DNA from: Baffinella frigidus
Taxonomy: Eukaryota; Cryptophyceae; Cryptomonadales; Baffinellaceae
Length of the DNA stretch: 10,530 bases
Direction: 5' to 3'
NCBI GenBank assembly: GCA_026770585.1
Contig: MU646436.1
Span: forward strand, 363,842 to 374,371
The notes under the pieces were generated by a model. That model had not been told where the DNA came from, ran no database searches, and saw only the letters and a program-made list of their open reading frames with translations. This document shows positions 6,201 to 9,984 of this stretch, piece by piece. The position numbers and the translations under genes are program-made. Within the stretch, counting starts at the first letter, position 1. The number at the start of each line of letters is the position of its first letter.

Positions 6201-6709
6201 CAGATTCTAAAAGAAAAACACCTTTCCCCGAAGGAACGTAAAGGGTTGGGGTCTGGGTGTTATTGTAGGTCACGCCTCTGTCTCCCTTCATGCACAAGGT
6301 GTAGGGTGCGCATGACCTCCTAACCCCGAACAGGCGGCGTGTGTCGTGTGCATTGAGCGCGCGCCTGTGATGGCGCTGCGGCCGTGCGGGCACAGGTGTG
6401 TCACCCCATCTCCTCATTAACTACATGTAGATGCTCTTTGCACTGAAGCGTTTGCACGGAGTTCCCGTCTGAATGTATCTCTCAAGTGGCTAGTAGCCTC
6501 TTACGCTCCTATATAGGGCTTTAGGTAGGTTGGTCTACCACCTCCCTGGGGTCAAATATGACCCCATGGGGTAAATGGCCACTTAAGGGTTACATACTGA
6601 GGAGCCGTGCGGGGACAGGTGCGTGTGCGCAGAGTGCGTGGGGGGCGTGCACGCGTGCCCAATGTGCCGCGCGCCGGTCGAGGGCTCGCTTCGTGTCTTC
6701 GACACCTGA
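175..6709 (+). CDS. Tyrosine-kinase-like protein with C-terminal RING finger, 14 exons, 5'-partial
   Basis: Joining the 14 exons listed below gives one frame of about 304 codons ending in TGA at 6707-6709. In order I see: beta3 VALLKLRG and alphaC-like SELEREV; hinge region MLVEFAPCGSL; alphaE VALQICEGMAQLVEHG; catalytic loop HRDLASRN; VLVKVTDYG (DFG position); PVRWLSPEAL (APE position); SDVWAFGVTLWE (alphaF); and CWADAAGQRPSF (alphaH-alphaI Arg). HRDLAxRN plus PVRWLSPE is typical of tyrosine kinases and TKL relatives. The chain continues as DVLGEAMSRAAQ and then a C3HC4 RING, so the inferred product phosphorylates, or binds as a pseudokinase, and recruits an E2 for ubiquitin transfer. The glycine loop and N-terminus are not visible. 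No signal peptide or membrane span is visible in this part. The model needs GC donors after exons 4, 8 and 9 and an irregular acceptor before exon 11. The domain calls are firm; the exact splice sites are inferred. Confidence 0.82.
246..819 (+). other. Intron 1
   Basis: The donor is GTAGGG and the acceptor CCGCAG. It contains CCCTAAA-like repeats (about 255-345 and 545-665), a non-repetitive middle at 350-540 in which I recognise nothing, and the exon 2 partial copy at 682-720. Confidence 0.7.
682..720 (+). pseudogene. Truncated upstream copy of exon 2 start
   Basis: After GTCAG the sequence reads MGVCVTLGRHPYL, against VGVFVTLGRHPHL at 820. By eye, 8 of 39 bases differ and 5 of the 8 changes are synonymous. 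The copy keeps the 3' splice site and phase, then stops at AACCCTGG repeat. There is no donor at its 3' end, so it cannot act as a complete exon. Confidence 0.7.
820..942 (+). CDS. Exon 2: kinase beta4-beta5, hinge
   Basis: This is the longest exon, 41 codons in phase 0, after the acceptor CCGCAG and before the donor AAG|GTCCTC. It contains TLGRHPHLAALLGVTTHPDG, which matches kinase alphaC-beta4 (HPHL...LLGV), then LVEFAPCGSLDK, the hinge and start of alphaD. The intron begins GTCCTCTCGCCAACTG, which resembles the start of exon 3 (GTTCTTGCAGACGCG). This similarity supports a duplicated junction. Confidence 0.85.
1381..1430 (+). repeat. Five degenerate 10-bp tandem units
   Basis: The units actccggtac, atgccgtcac, atgctgttac, attccgttac and agtcccgtgg share the pattern atKcYGttac. 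The array ends immediately before the CAG of the short exon 3-like copy. Confidence 0.5.
1434..1448 (+). pseudogene. Possible short copy of exon 3 start
   Basis: GGCAG|GTTTCTCGCAGACTC resembles the exon 3 start ACCAG|GTTCTTGCAGACGCG with one inserted base. It also resembles the intron start after exon 2 (AAG|GTCCTCTCGCCAACTG). The match is short. The CCCTGAAC repeat starts about 10 bases later. Confidence 0.35.
1676..1717 (+). CDS. Exon 3: kinase alphaD
   Basis: Fourteen codons after ACCAG, reading VLADAADARNEPSE, end before GTGGTT. Joined to exon 2 this gives GSLDKVLADAADARNEPSE, a normal alphaD region. The phase is 0 on both sides. The sequence past the donor (VVRIT if read through) is mildly similar to the start of exon 4 (VALQI). 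Confidence 0.7.
1718..2061 (+). other. Intron 3
   Basis: The donor is GTGGTT and the acceptor AAACAG. It holds CCCTAAA-like repeats, an ACACTAAA variant run at about 1785-1843, and the displaced exon 9 fragment at 1943-1988. Confidence 0.65.
1943..1988 (+). pseudogene. Displaced copy of exon 9 3' end and donor
   Basis: Positions 1943-1988 match 5020-5065 with one mismatch by eye. The match covers codons for GAAVPYWEE, the GCGAGC donor and the first intron repeat. The mismatch turns the TGG codon into a TGA stop (PY*), so the copy cannot be coding in that frame. It lies in intron 3, about 3 kb upstream of the true exon. Confidence 0.8.
2062..2107 (+). CDS. Exon 4: kinase alphaE helix
   Basis: After AAACAG the exon reads VALQICEGMAQLVEH plus one base, which matches the alphaE helix that precedes the catalytic loop. 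The reading joins exactly to exon 5 as EHG-VVHRDLA if the donor is GC (CACG|GCAGCC at 2108). No GT donor in the correct phase is present. Confidence 0.75.
2139..2196 (+). repeat. (CCATAAA)n tandem array
   Basis: About eight nearly perfect heptamers form a homogenised one-base variant of the CCCTAAA repeat that fills the other introns. Confidence 0.85.
2495..2620 (-). mobile_element. Palindrome-core MITE-like element, copy A
   Basis: The core arms 2532-2551 and 2557-2576 are perfect 20-bp inverted repeats around a 5-nt loop (GCTTGGTCACGTTACTCCCG on the left). The flanks on both sides match, in reverse complement, the flanks of the palindrome at 10027-10068, including GTACCAGTCACGGG and ACTATTTGTGT...TTACTACACA. 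It sits in intron 4. Outer ends and target duplication are not resolved. Confidence 0.65.
3046..3077 (+). CDS. Exon 5: kinase catalytic loop HRDLASRN
   Basis: This is a 32-nt exon between ACAACAG and GTAAAC encoding (G)VVHRDLASRN. The catalytic Asp and the metal-binding Asn are both present. HRDLA(A/S)RN is the tyrosine-kinase/TKL form of the loop. Telomere-like repeat lies on both sides: a degenerate run to the left, and to the right, starting only a few bases after the donor, one of the longest near-perfect runs in the window. Confidence 0.9.
3083..3240 (+). repeat. Dense telomere-like CCCTAAA array in intron 5
   Basis: Long near-perfect runs of CCCTAAA occur here, with CCCCAAA variants near 3215-3250. 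On the opposite strand this is TTTAGGG, the Arabidopsis/green-algal type telomere unit. It lies between two coding exons, so it is interstitial and not a chromosome end. Confidence 0.9.
3302..3340 (+). CDS. Exon 6: kinase beta7-beta8 insert
   Basis: Thirteen codons, VLVFRFSPWDRNQ, run from ACCAG to the donor GTTAAT. They fit between the catalytic loop (RN) and VLVKVTDYG and keep phase 0. A foldback element (3346-3504) begins only about 6 bp after the exon. Confidence 0.75.
3341..3740 (+). other. Intron 6
   Basis: The donor is GTTAAT and the acceptor GCGCAG. It is mostly the foldback element, then unique sequence to about 3620 and degenerate CCCTAATCC/CCCTAAA repeat to the acceptor. Confidence 0.65.
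3346..3504. mobile_element. Foldback element with 46-bp inverted ends, in intron 6
   Basis: Left arm 3346-3391 and right arm 3459-3504 are inverted repeats with about three differences. Both contain GACCAAAAATGGGGTAGTT next to GGCCTACGG. The middle carries CCTAGGACC and CTACTGTAGGCC motifs, which also occur in the TACAGGGG elements further right. No ORF is present, so it is a non-autonomous element. Confidence 0.7.
3741..3816 (+). CDS. Exon 7: kinase DFG-position (DYG) and activation segment
   Basis: This exon reads VLVKVTDYGQALLGAGGSRG and continues VTTHS plus one base, ending at the good donor GTAAGA. The DFG motif is DYG, so the metal-binding Asp is retained. The segment VTTHS leads into the activation loop carried by exon 8. 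Its first bases AG|GTTCTTGT resemble those of exons 3 and 6. Confidence 0.85.
3951..3999 (+). pseudogene. Truncated upstream copy of exon 8
   Basis: After ACGCAG the sequence reads GENTRPVRWLSPKALK in the phase left by exon 7, against GESARPVRWLSPEALK in exon 8. By eye, 5 of 8 codon changes are synonymous. Glu of the APE position is Lys. The copy then runs into AT-rich sequence with a small foldback (4012-4089) and has no clear donor. Confidence 0.7.
4012..4089. mobile_element. Small 78-bp foldback with 15-bp inverted ends
   Basis: GGGCTCGCCATAAAC (4012-4026) and GTTTATGGTGAGCCC (4075-4089) are inverted repeats with one mismatch. The AT-rich interior has no coding capacity. It begins about 12 bp after the exon 8 partial copy ends. 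Confidence 0.55.
4170..4234 (+). CDS. Exon 8: activation loop and APE-position
   Basis: The exon starts after AAAGCAG and completes the Gly codon left by exon 7, then reads ESARPVRWLSPEALKRRVYS and Q. PVRWLSPEAL corresponds to the tyrosine-kinase P-V-K-W-x-x-P-E motif. The donor is CAG|GCGAGT, a typical GC-type 5' splice site. A truncated relative of this exon lies at 3951-3999. Confidence 0.85.
4235..4972 (+). other. Intron 8
   Basis: The donor is GCGAGT and the acceptor AAGCAG. It starts with C-rich and A-rich runs (4250-4325) and then a dispersed repeat (4368-4425). AT-rich unique sequence follows to about 4790, in which I recognise no gene. CCCTGAA/CCCGAAA repeat fills 4800-4965. Confidence 0.65.
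4368..4425 (+). repeat. Dispersed repeat, copy 1 of 2
   Basis: CTGCAGATACGTTCCAGTGT and the following GCCTAAGGTGG...AGCTCGAA...AACCT...AGGACCT correspond to 7240-7295 in the same orientation with scattered changes. The function is unknown; it is probably a fragment of a mobile element. Confidence 0.6.
4973..5047 (+). CDS. Exon 9: kinase alphaF, ASDVWAFGVTLWE
   Basis: After AAGCAG the exon reads ASDVWAFGVTLWEVESGAAV then PYWEE. The SDVWAFGVTLWE motif marks alphaF, and P-Y is the usual tyrosine-kinase continuation. No GT donor fits the next exon in phase. GAG|GCGAGC (GC donor at 5048) fits; a GA donor three bases earlier would also keep frame. Confidence 0.82.
5048..5474 (+). other. Intron 9
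   Basis: The proposed donor is GCGAGC. The intron is almost entirely repeat: CCCTACA, CCCTGAA and CCCTAAA units, a CCATAAC run at about 5280-5320, and the exon 10 partial copy at 5336-5359. Confidence 0.65.
5336..5359 (+). pseudogene. Truncated upstream copy of exon 10 start
   Basis: After CCCAG the sequence reads ESDTEVVQ, against ERDAEVVQ at 5475. It keeps the 3' splice site and phase and stops exactly at the CAG before CCTACACCCC repeat. Confidence 0.65.
5475..5531 (+). CDS. Exon 10: kinase alphaG region
   Basis: Nineteen codons, ERDAEVVQRVVRRNLLARP, run from ACCAG to the donor GTAAAC. This matches the E-V-x-x-x-V...R-L-x-x-P stretch between alphaF and alphaH. A 24-nt truncated copy of its start is at 5336-5359. 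Confidence 0.82.
5532..5808 (+). repeat. Intron 10, a CCCCAAA-rich array
   Basis: The whole intron is C-rich heptamer-like repeat, mainly CCCCAAA with CTCCAAA and CCCCACA variants. It runs directly up to exon 11. Long open frames on the minus strand here are only the repeat read as GFGVWGL-type peptide. Confidence 0.8.
5809..5910 (+). CDS. Exon 11: kinase alphaH-alphaI end of domain
   Basis: The exon reads (A)DGCGDGVWGVIQSCWADAAG then QRPSFARLKVLLQ, followed by the donor GTAATG. CW...RPSF is the conserved end of tyrosine-kinase-like domains. The frame from exon 10 requires a start at 5809, where the preceding bases are AA. The nearest AG would start the exon at 5810 and shift the frame to a stop. 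The 5' boundary is therefore uncertain; either the acceptor is irregular or there is a one-base change. Confidence 0.75.
5911..6057 (+). repeat. Intron 11 with CCCTAAA array
   Basis: The donor is GTAATG. From 5945 to the acceptor AACCAG the intron is CCCTAAA/CCCTAACC repeat. Confidence 0.7.
6058..6093 (+). CDS. Exon 12: linker between kinase and RING
   Basis: Twelve codons, DVLGEAMSRAAQ, run from AACCAG to the donor GTTCAT in phase 0 on both sides. No domain is recognised. It is a short link between the last kinase helix and the RING finger. Confidence 0.6.
6334..6395 (+). CDS. Exon 13: first half of C3HC4 RING finger
   Basis: The exon follows GAACAG and reads AACVVCIERAPVMALRPCGH plus two bases, ending before GTGTGT. 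It carries zinc ligands 1-4: C-x2-C, then CGH. The LRPCGH form is typical of RING domains of the IAP and MUL1 kind. Confidence 0.85.
6381..6401 (+). repeat. Direct repeat flanking the last intron (left copy)
   Basis: Twenty-one bases spanning the end of exon 13 and the donor match 6604-6624 with two differences. The AG|GT in the repeat is the donor here and the acceptor in the right copy. Confidence 0.75.
6604..6624 (+). repeat. Direct repeat flanking the last intron (right copy)
   Basis: GCCGTGCGGGGACAG lies inside the intron just before the 3' splice site and copies the end of exon 13. Read in frame it would give PCGDRC, with Asp in place of the zinc-binding His, so the left copy must supply the His codon. 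Confidence 0.75.
6619..6709 (+). CDS. Exon 14: second half of RING finger, stop codon
   Basis: The first base completes Arg, and the exon then reads CVCAECVGGVHACPMCRAPV and EGSLRVFDT before TGA. It supplies ligands 5-8: C-x2-C and, after six residues, C-P-M-C. The spliced RING is C-x2-C-x11-C-x-H-x3-C-x2-C-x6-C-x2-C. The RING ends nine residues before the stop, so it is the extreme C-terminus. Confidence 0.88.
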
Positions 6710-6829
6710 GGGGTGTGGTGCGTGGAATTCCCTGCTGCAACGTCAACGCGAGATTTAGTCAACTATCTGGTATTATATTATGAACACACAGACACGAAAT
6801 TCGATGTGGGTTCTTAAGTTCTGGGATCT

Positions 6830-6961
6830 TGTAACCCAGATACGTAGGAGGTGGAGTTAGAATCCATCCGGAAAATGCTCGTATGTGCGGCCGACACGGG
6901 GTACAGTAAGTGGCACAATGCGTAGCATGTGCGGCGCTGACGCTGGTTGTTTGGCAATAAA
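6830..6961 (+). promoter_or_regulatory. Possible polyadenylation signals downstream of the kinase-RING gene
   Basis: TGTAA occurs at 6830-6834, about 120 nt after the stop. It would suit the signal used by volvocine green algae. AATAAA occurs at 6956-6961. Both are short and could be chance, and the organism is unknown. Confidence 0.15.
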
Positions 6962-7162
6962 TTATCAATCTCTCTAACCCAGATGCCCCTCTACGGGAGC
7001 GAGTGTGGGGAAGGCTGGCATGCATGCACACGCGGTACGGCACATGCGACCTGGCGGACGCACGGTCACTCCAAAAGTGGACACTTCACCACCACCATGG
7101 CACATATCATCAGGGGGCGGCTGGTGCAGTGTGCTTGAAAGCCTGAGGGGAGGTATCCGCGT

Positions 7163-7210
7163 TCCTGCTCGCTAGACGGGAAGCTGACCGTGATCGGCTC
7201 GGTCAGGCCT
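7163..7210 (+). pseudogene. Weak WD40-like fragment
   Basis: One + frame reads SLDGKLTVIGSVRPD, which resembles the S-P-D-G-K-x-x-x-x-G-S part of a WD40 repeat. The upstream codons GCG TTC (AF) are in a different frame. It is therefore a decayed repeat, an exon edge or chance. Confidence 0.25.
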
Positions 7211-7239
7211 GATGTGATCCGAAAGGAAGCATGGTTTTT

Positions 7240-7295
7240 CTGCAGATAAGTTCCAGTGTCCGCCTATGTTGGGAGCTCGAAGAACCTCAAGGACC
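7240..7295 (+). repeat. Dispersed repeat, copy 2 of 2
   Basis: CTGCAGATAAGTTCCAGTGT followed by CCGCCTATGTTGGGAGCTCG matches copy 1 in intron 8. This copy lies outside the kinase-RING gene. Confidence 0.6.
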
Positions 7296-7342
7296 TAAAG
7301 AACCTAAAAAGAGACGGGGGTGTTTGCACCCCTGACTCCGTC

Positions 7343-7465
7343 GTACAGGGGTACCTCGATTACAAGAAAACGCCTCCCCGTAGGACCCTACAGTAGGCCT
7401 ATGCCTAGGGCCCTATGGTCGTCCTAGGGGGGTGACGTTTTCTTGTAATCGAGGTACCCCTGTAC
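7343..7465. mobile_element. TACAGGGG foldback element 1
   Basis: Perfect 30-bp inverted ends (7343-7372 and 7436-7465, GTACAGGGGTACCTCG...) enclose a GC-rich middle with CAGTAGGCCTA and CCTAGGG motifs. No ORF is present. The size and structure are those of a MITE. No target duplication beyond TA is seen. Confidence 0.8.
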
Positions 7466-7562
7466 ACAACGTGTAGAGTGCACATGACCCCTCCCTAGGT
7501 CCTACTCAGACACAGCCTCGGGGGGGGTGCATACATGGCGGCCGTGGTGGTGGTACATGTAA

Positions 7563-7681
7563 TACAGGGGTACCTCGCTCATGAGAAAGTGCCCCCCCCC
7601 CCCCATAGGACAACCGCAGGGCCCTAGATAGGCCTACTGAAGGGTCCTAGGGGTGTGCTGTTTCTTATGAGCACCCCTGTA
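7563..7681. mobile_element. TACAGGGG foldback element 2, right end damaged
   Basis: The left end is TACAGGGGTACCTCGCTCAT. The right end reads TTATGAGCACCCCTGTA and lacks a few bases (GAGGT) found in the other copies. It includes a run of C at about 7592-7604. Confidence 0.75.
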
Positions 7682-7718
7682 AAGGTCTCTCTCTAGCCCT
7701 GTAAAGGTCTCTCTCTAG
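7675..7718 (+). repeat. Tandem 22-bp duplication at the edge of element 2
   Basis: CCCTGTAAAGGTCTCTCTCTAG is present twice in a row. The first copy includes the last bases of the foldback element. Confidence 0.8.
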
Positions 7719-7722
7719 CTAG

Positions 7723-7779
7723 AAGCTCGCGAGGATCTGGGACGCCGAGACTGGAGCCGCGGTGGGCAGCTTCGTGGGA
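7723..7779 (+). CDS. WD40-repeat fragment, possible exon
   Basis: The sequence reads KLARIWDAETGAAVGSFVG, matching the end of a WD40 blade (x-R-I-W-D-A-E-T-G-x-x-x-G-x-x-x-G-H). It follows CTAG, a possible 3' splice site, and is followed by GTGCGT, a usable donor. It would be one exon of a beta-propeller protein or a relic. No neighbouring exon with confident WD40 sequence was found. Confidence 0.45.
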
Positions 7780-8060
7780 GTGCGTCCTTTAGGTCCTTTA
7801 GGTTTTAATTTCTCCCAACATATGCCAACGACACGCCCTTCCGTAGAAAGGACTGCAGAGAAAGCATTTGCGTTGAGCGTGGTGGGGTGGCGTGCGTATG
7901 TGTGTGAGTGCCGACGGACGCGCAAAACGCTCGTTTTAATCACTTCCCCACACATGAGAACAGAGGGCAGCACCCCCCCCCCCCCCTTCCCCATCTCTCG
8001 TGAGGCACCAACCCCGCACCCTGGTCACGCTCCCGCACTGGAGGCGCAACCCACGCGTCC
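7780..8060. other. No gene recognised
   Basis: Unique sequence with a poly-C run at about 7973-7986. Two overlapping open frames on opposite strands have no recognisable domain. Confidence 0.5.
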
Positions 8061-8182
8061 TACAGGGGTACCTCGCTCATAAGAAACGCCCACCCCCCTA
8101 GGACCACCGTAAGGCCCTAGGCATAGCCTACTGTAGGGTCCTAGGGGGGGGGGCGGTTTCTTATGAGCGAGGTACCCCTGTA
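8061..8182. mobile_element. TACAGGGG foldback element 3
   Basis: The inverted ends TACAGGGGTACCTCGCTCAT and ATGAGCGAGGTACCCCTGTA are intact over about 26 bp. The middle has CCTAGGACCACCGTA, GCCTACTGTAGG and a poly-G run. Confidence 0.8.
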
Positions 8183-8239
8183 GCTCTCCCGAGGCGGGCC
8201 TATCCCAGGCGCGTCGAAGGCGCCGCAGCCGCAGCAAGG

Positions 8240-8560
8240 CGTCCAGCCTTGCGCTAGGCTGGCTGACTCCTCACTTGCCGTGGGTCGCTAGGTAGGGGCC
8301 ACGAGCCTGGCTGACTCCTCACTTGCCCCTCCGAAGAGCGTGCCTGACGCCTCACTCACTACGAAGTGACTTATTTACTTGGAAGACTTCACTTGGAAGA
8401 CTTCACTCGGAAGTCTGGAGCTAGCCTTGCGCCAGAACAGCCTCGACTGGGGCAGGGACCAAGAGCGTAGCTACGCTGGGTGTCTGACGCCTACCTCACT
8501 TGGATGTGACTTCTTCACTGGGAAGACTTCACTTGGACGTCTGGAGCGACTTGGTGATGC
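8240..8560 (+). repeat. Degenerate repeats around TGACTCCTCACTTG and ACTTGGAAGACTTC
   Basis: GGCTGACTCCTCACTTGCC occurs near 8261 and 8309. ACTTGGAAGACTTC occurs twice in tandem near 8378-8405 and again, altered, near 8517-8535. The blocks 8342-8420 and 8481-8545 share the order CTGACGCCT, GTGACTT, GAAGACTTCACTTGGA, GTCTGGAGC, so a block of about 140 bp appears duplicated. Confidence 0.55.
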
Positions 8561-8592
8561 GCAGCAGACGCTCGCCCACGTCCTTCGCCTCG
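8540..8592 (-). CDS. Possible last exon of a convergent gene
   Basis: On the minus strand, CTTCGCAG is followed by (G)EAKDVGERLLRITKSLQTSK and a stop near 8530-8540. It obeys the AG|G rule of the kinase gene exons and directly follows a CCCCAAA-type repeat (8604-8790) that is C-rich in this sense. A donor-like CAT|GTGAGG lies at about 8798 on the other side. No family is recognised. Confidence 0.35.
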
Positions 8593-8603
8593 CCTGCGAA
8601 GAG

Positions 8604-8790
8604 TTAGAGTTTAGGGTTTGGGGTTTGGGGTTTGGGGTTTGGGGGTTGGGGTTGAAGGTTTGGGGATTGGGGATGGGTGTTTGTGGTTTGTGGTTTGTGG
8701 TTTAGGGCTGAGGGTTTGGGGTTTGGGGGGCTGGGTTTGGGATTTGGTGTTTGGTGTTTGGTGTTTTGGTGTTTGGTGTTGAGGGTTCCT
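8604..8790 (-). repeat. Telomere-like repeat in reversed orientation
   Basis: The + strand shows TTTAGGG/TTTGGGG units, so the C-rich strand is the minus strand. In the kinase-RING gene the C-rich strand is always the sense strand. The repeat therefore probably marks an intron of a minus-strand gene. Confidence 0.75.
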
Positions 8791-8905
8791 CACATGCGGC
8801 GGGCCCCGTCCTCAGCCCTCCGCACAGAGGGGGGGGACTGATCCTCTTAATGATACCAGCAGGGCTGTCATGTCCCCCCCCCCTCGCCGAGCGGCTATTG
8901 TTCAG

Positions 8906-9015
8906 CAGGGGTACCTCGGTTCAAGACACGCGTTCCCGTAGCACCTTACAGTATGCCGCAGGGCCCTGTGGGGGTCCTATGCGGAGGCGTTGTCTTACAA
9001 TCTCTAAATCGAGGC
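8906..9015. mobile_element. Degenerate TACAGGGG-family element 4
   Basis: The left end CAGGGGTACCTCGGTTCAAG and a right remnant TCTTACAATCTCTAAATCGAGG are recognisable. The termini have diverged and the final CCCCTGTA is lost. Confidence 0.55.
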
Positions 9016-9066
9016 TCTGTTGCTGTCCAACAGAACACCTGGATTTGCACCCGTAGCACCCTACAG

Positions 9067-9188
9067 TACAGGGGTACCTCGCTCATACGAAACGCTCACC
9101 CGCCTAGGATCACCGTAGGGCGCTAGGCATAGGCCTACTGTAGGGTCCTGGGGGGGGGGGGGGTTCTTATGAGCGAGGTAGCCCTGTA
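9067..9188. mobile_element. TACAGGGG foldback element 5
   Basis: The left end TACAGGGGTACCTCGCTCAT and right end ATGAGCGAGGTAGCCCTGTA define a 122-bp element of the same length as element 3. The interior is close to element 3, including CCTACTGTAGGGTCCT and a poly-G run. Confidence 0.8.
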
Positions 9189-9255
9189 TGCCGAAGCCTG
9201 GGTTTCTGTGGGGGTCCTATGGGGAGGCGTTGTCTCTTCTGCAACACCGTGCCAC

Positions 9256-9460
9256 CTTTTGAGAAGCCGATCAACTTTCGAGAGGGGGCTCCACAACTTT
9301 TGAGAGGTCGATGCAAATTGGAGAGGGGCTTCAATATGTTTTTGAGAGGACGCAATGCGGGATCAGCATTGGAGAGGGGGCTCCACAACCTTTGAGAGGT
9401 CGATCAACTTTCGAGAGGGGGCTCCACAACTTTTGAGAGGCCCATCAACATTCGAGACGG
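9256..9460 (+). repeat. Minisatellite of about 41 bp, five units
   Basis: Units start near 9256, 9297, 9339, 9389 and 9430. The consensus contains CTTTTGAGAGGTCGATCAAC, then TTTCGAGAGGGGGCTCCACAA. Units 1 and 4 are nearly identical; unit 3 is about 9 bp longer. Confidence 0.8.
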
Positions 9461-9468
9461 AGCGTCAC

Positions 9469-9541
9469 CGTTGGCAGCCTGGATAGCCTTGAGGACCTGG
9501 GTGTCATCCCCCCCCTTCTTCTGCGCCAGGCGCGATGTCGC
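9469..9541 (-). CDS. Possible minus-strand exon
   Basis: Following GGGGCAG, the minus strand reads ATSRLAQKKGGDDTQVLKAI then QAAN, with GTGACG as a possible donor. The composition is protein-like and the AG|G start fits the local rule. It contains a run of 8 G, and no family is recognised. It could belong with the 8540-8592 piece. Confidence 0.3.
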
Positions 9542-9930
9542 CTGCCCCGTGTGACCCGCCATTCAGCGACTGCTAGCTCTGTCTGAGTGAATCAGGTCTC
9601 CTCTCAAGATGTGTGCCCCGCCATTCCCGTGCCTCGCCATTCAGCGACTGCTAGCTCTGTGTCCGACACATGGGTTGGGCGTGTAGTCAACATGCTAGTA
9701 AAAGTTCCAACAGTTTCGGACACGTCGCCTGCCCCGTGTGCGCCAACTTCAGCGACTTACGGCTGCACGCCCTAATTCAAGGTCGGGAAATGACTGACTC
9801 AGTTACACTTTTATGCTACATGTCAGGCATCCCCCGATTCAGCGACTGCTTGCTCTGCCTGAGTGAATCAGGTCTCCTCGAAATTTGTGCCCCGCCATTC
9901 CCGTGTGCCCCCCGATTCAGCGACTTACCA
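9530..9930 (+). repeat. ATTCAGCGAC-centred dispersed tandem repeat
   Basis: ATTCAGCGACT or a close form occurs at about 9561, 9639, 9747, 9837 and 9914. The longer unit TGCTAGCTCTG...CTGAGTGAATCAGGTCTCCT...GTGCCCCGCCATTCCCGTG is seen at 9561-9635 and again at 9837-9910. No coding role is visible. Confidence 0.7.
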
Positions 9931-9984
9931 CCCGAGGCTAGAAGTGTGACTATTTTAATTTTTTTAACTTTACAAGTCCTTGAC

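Larger units (their letters stand above)
6710..7342. other. Downstream of the kinase-RING gene, mostly unassigned
   Basis: Unique sequence without telomere-like repeat. I see no clear gene except a weak WD40-like fragment near 7160-7210. The dispersed repeat copy lies at 7240-7295. Confidence 0.5.

Noticed and set aside
7762-8082. Plus-strand 106-codon open frame
   Set aside because: It has no domain, contains a poly-C tract, and runs into a foldback element.
8025-8237. Minus-strand frame with LRLRRLRRAWDR
   Set aside because: It crosses foldback element 3 and the basic run is a product of GC-rich CGC repeats.
8611-8793. Minus-strand open frame of NPQHQTPKP-type repeats
   Set aside because: It is the reversed telomere-like repeat read in one frame; no protein family fits.
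7563-9188. CRISPR array from regularly repeated TACAGGGGTACCTCG
   Set aside because: The repeats are terminal inverted repeats of 120-bp foldbacks with similar interiors, not direct repeats with unique spacers, and the genome is eukaryotic.
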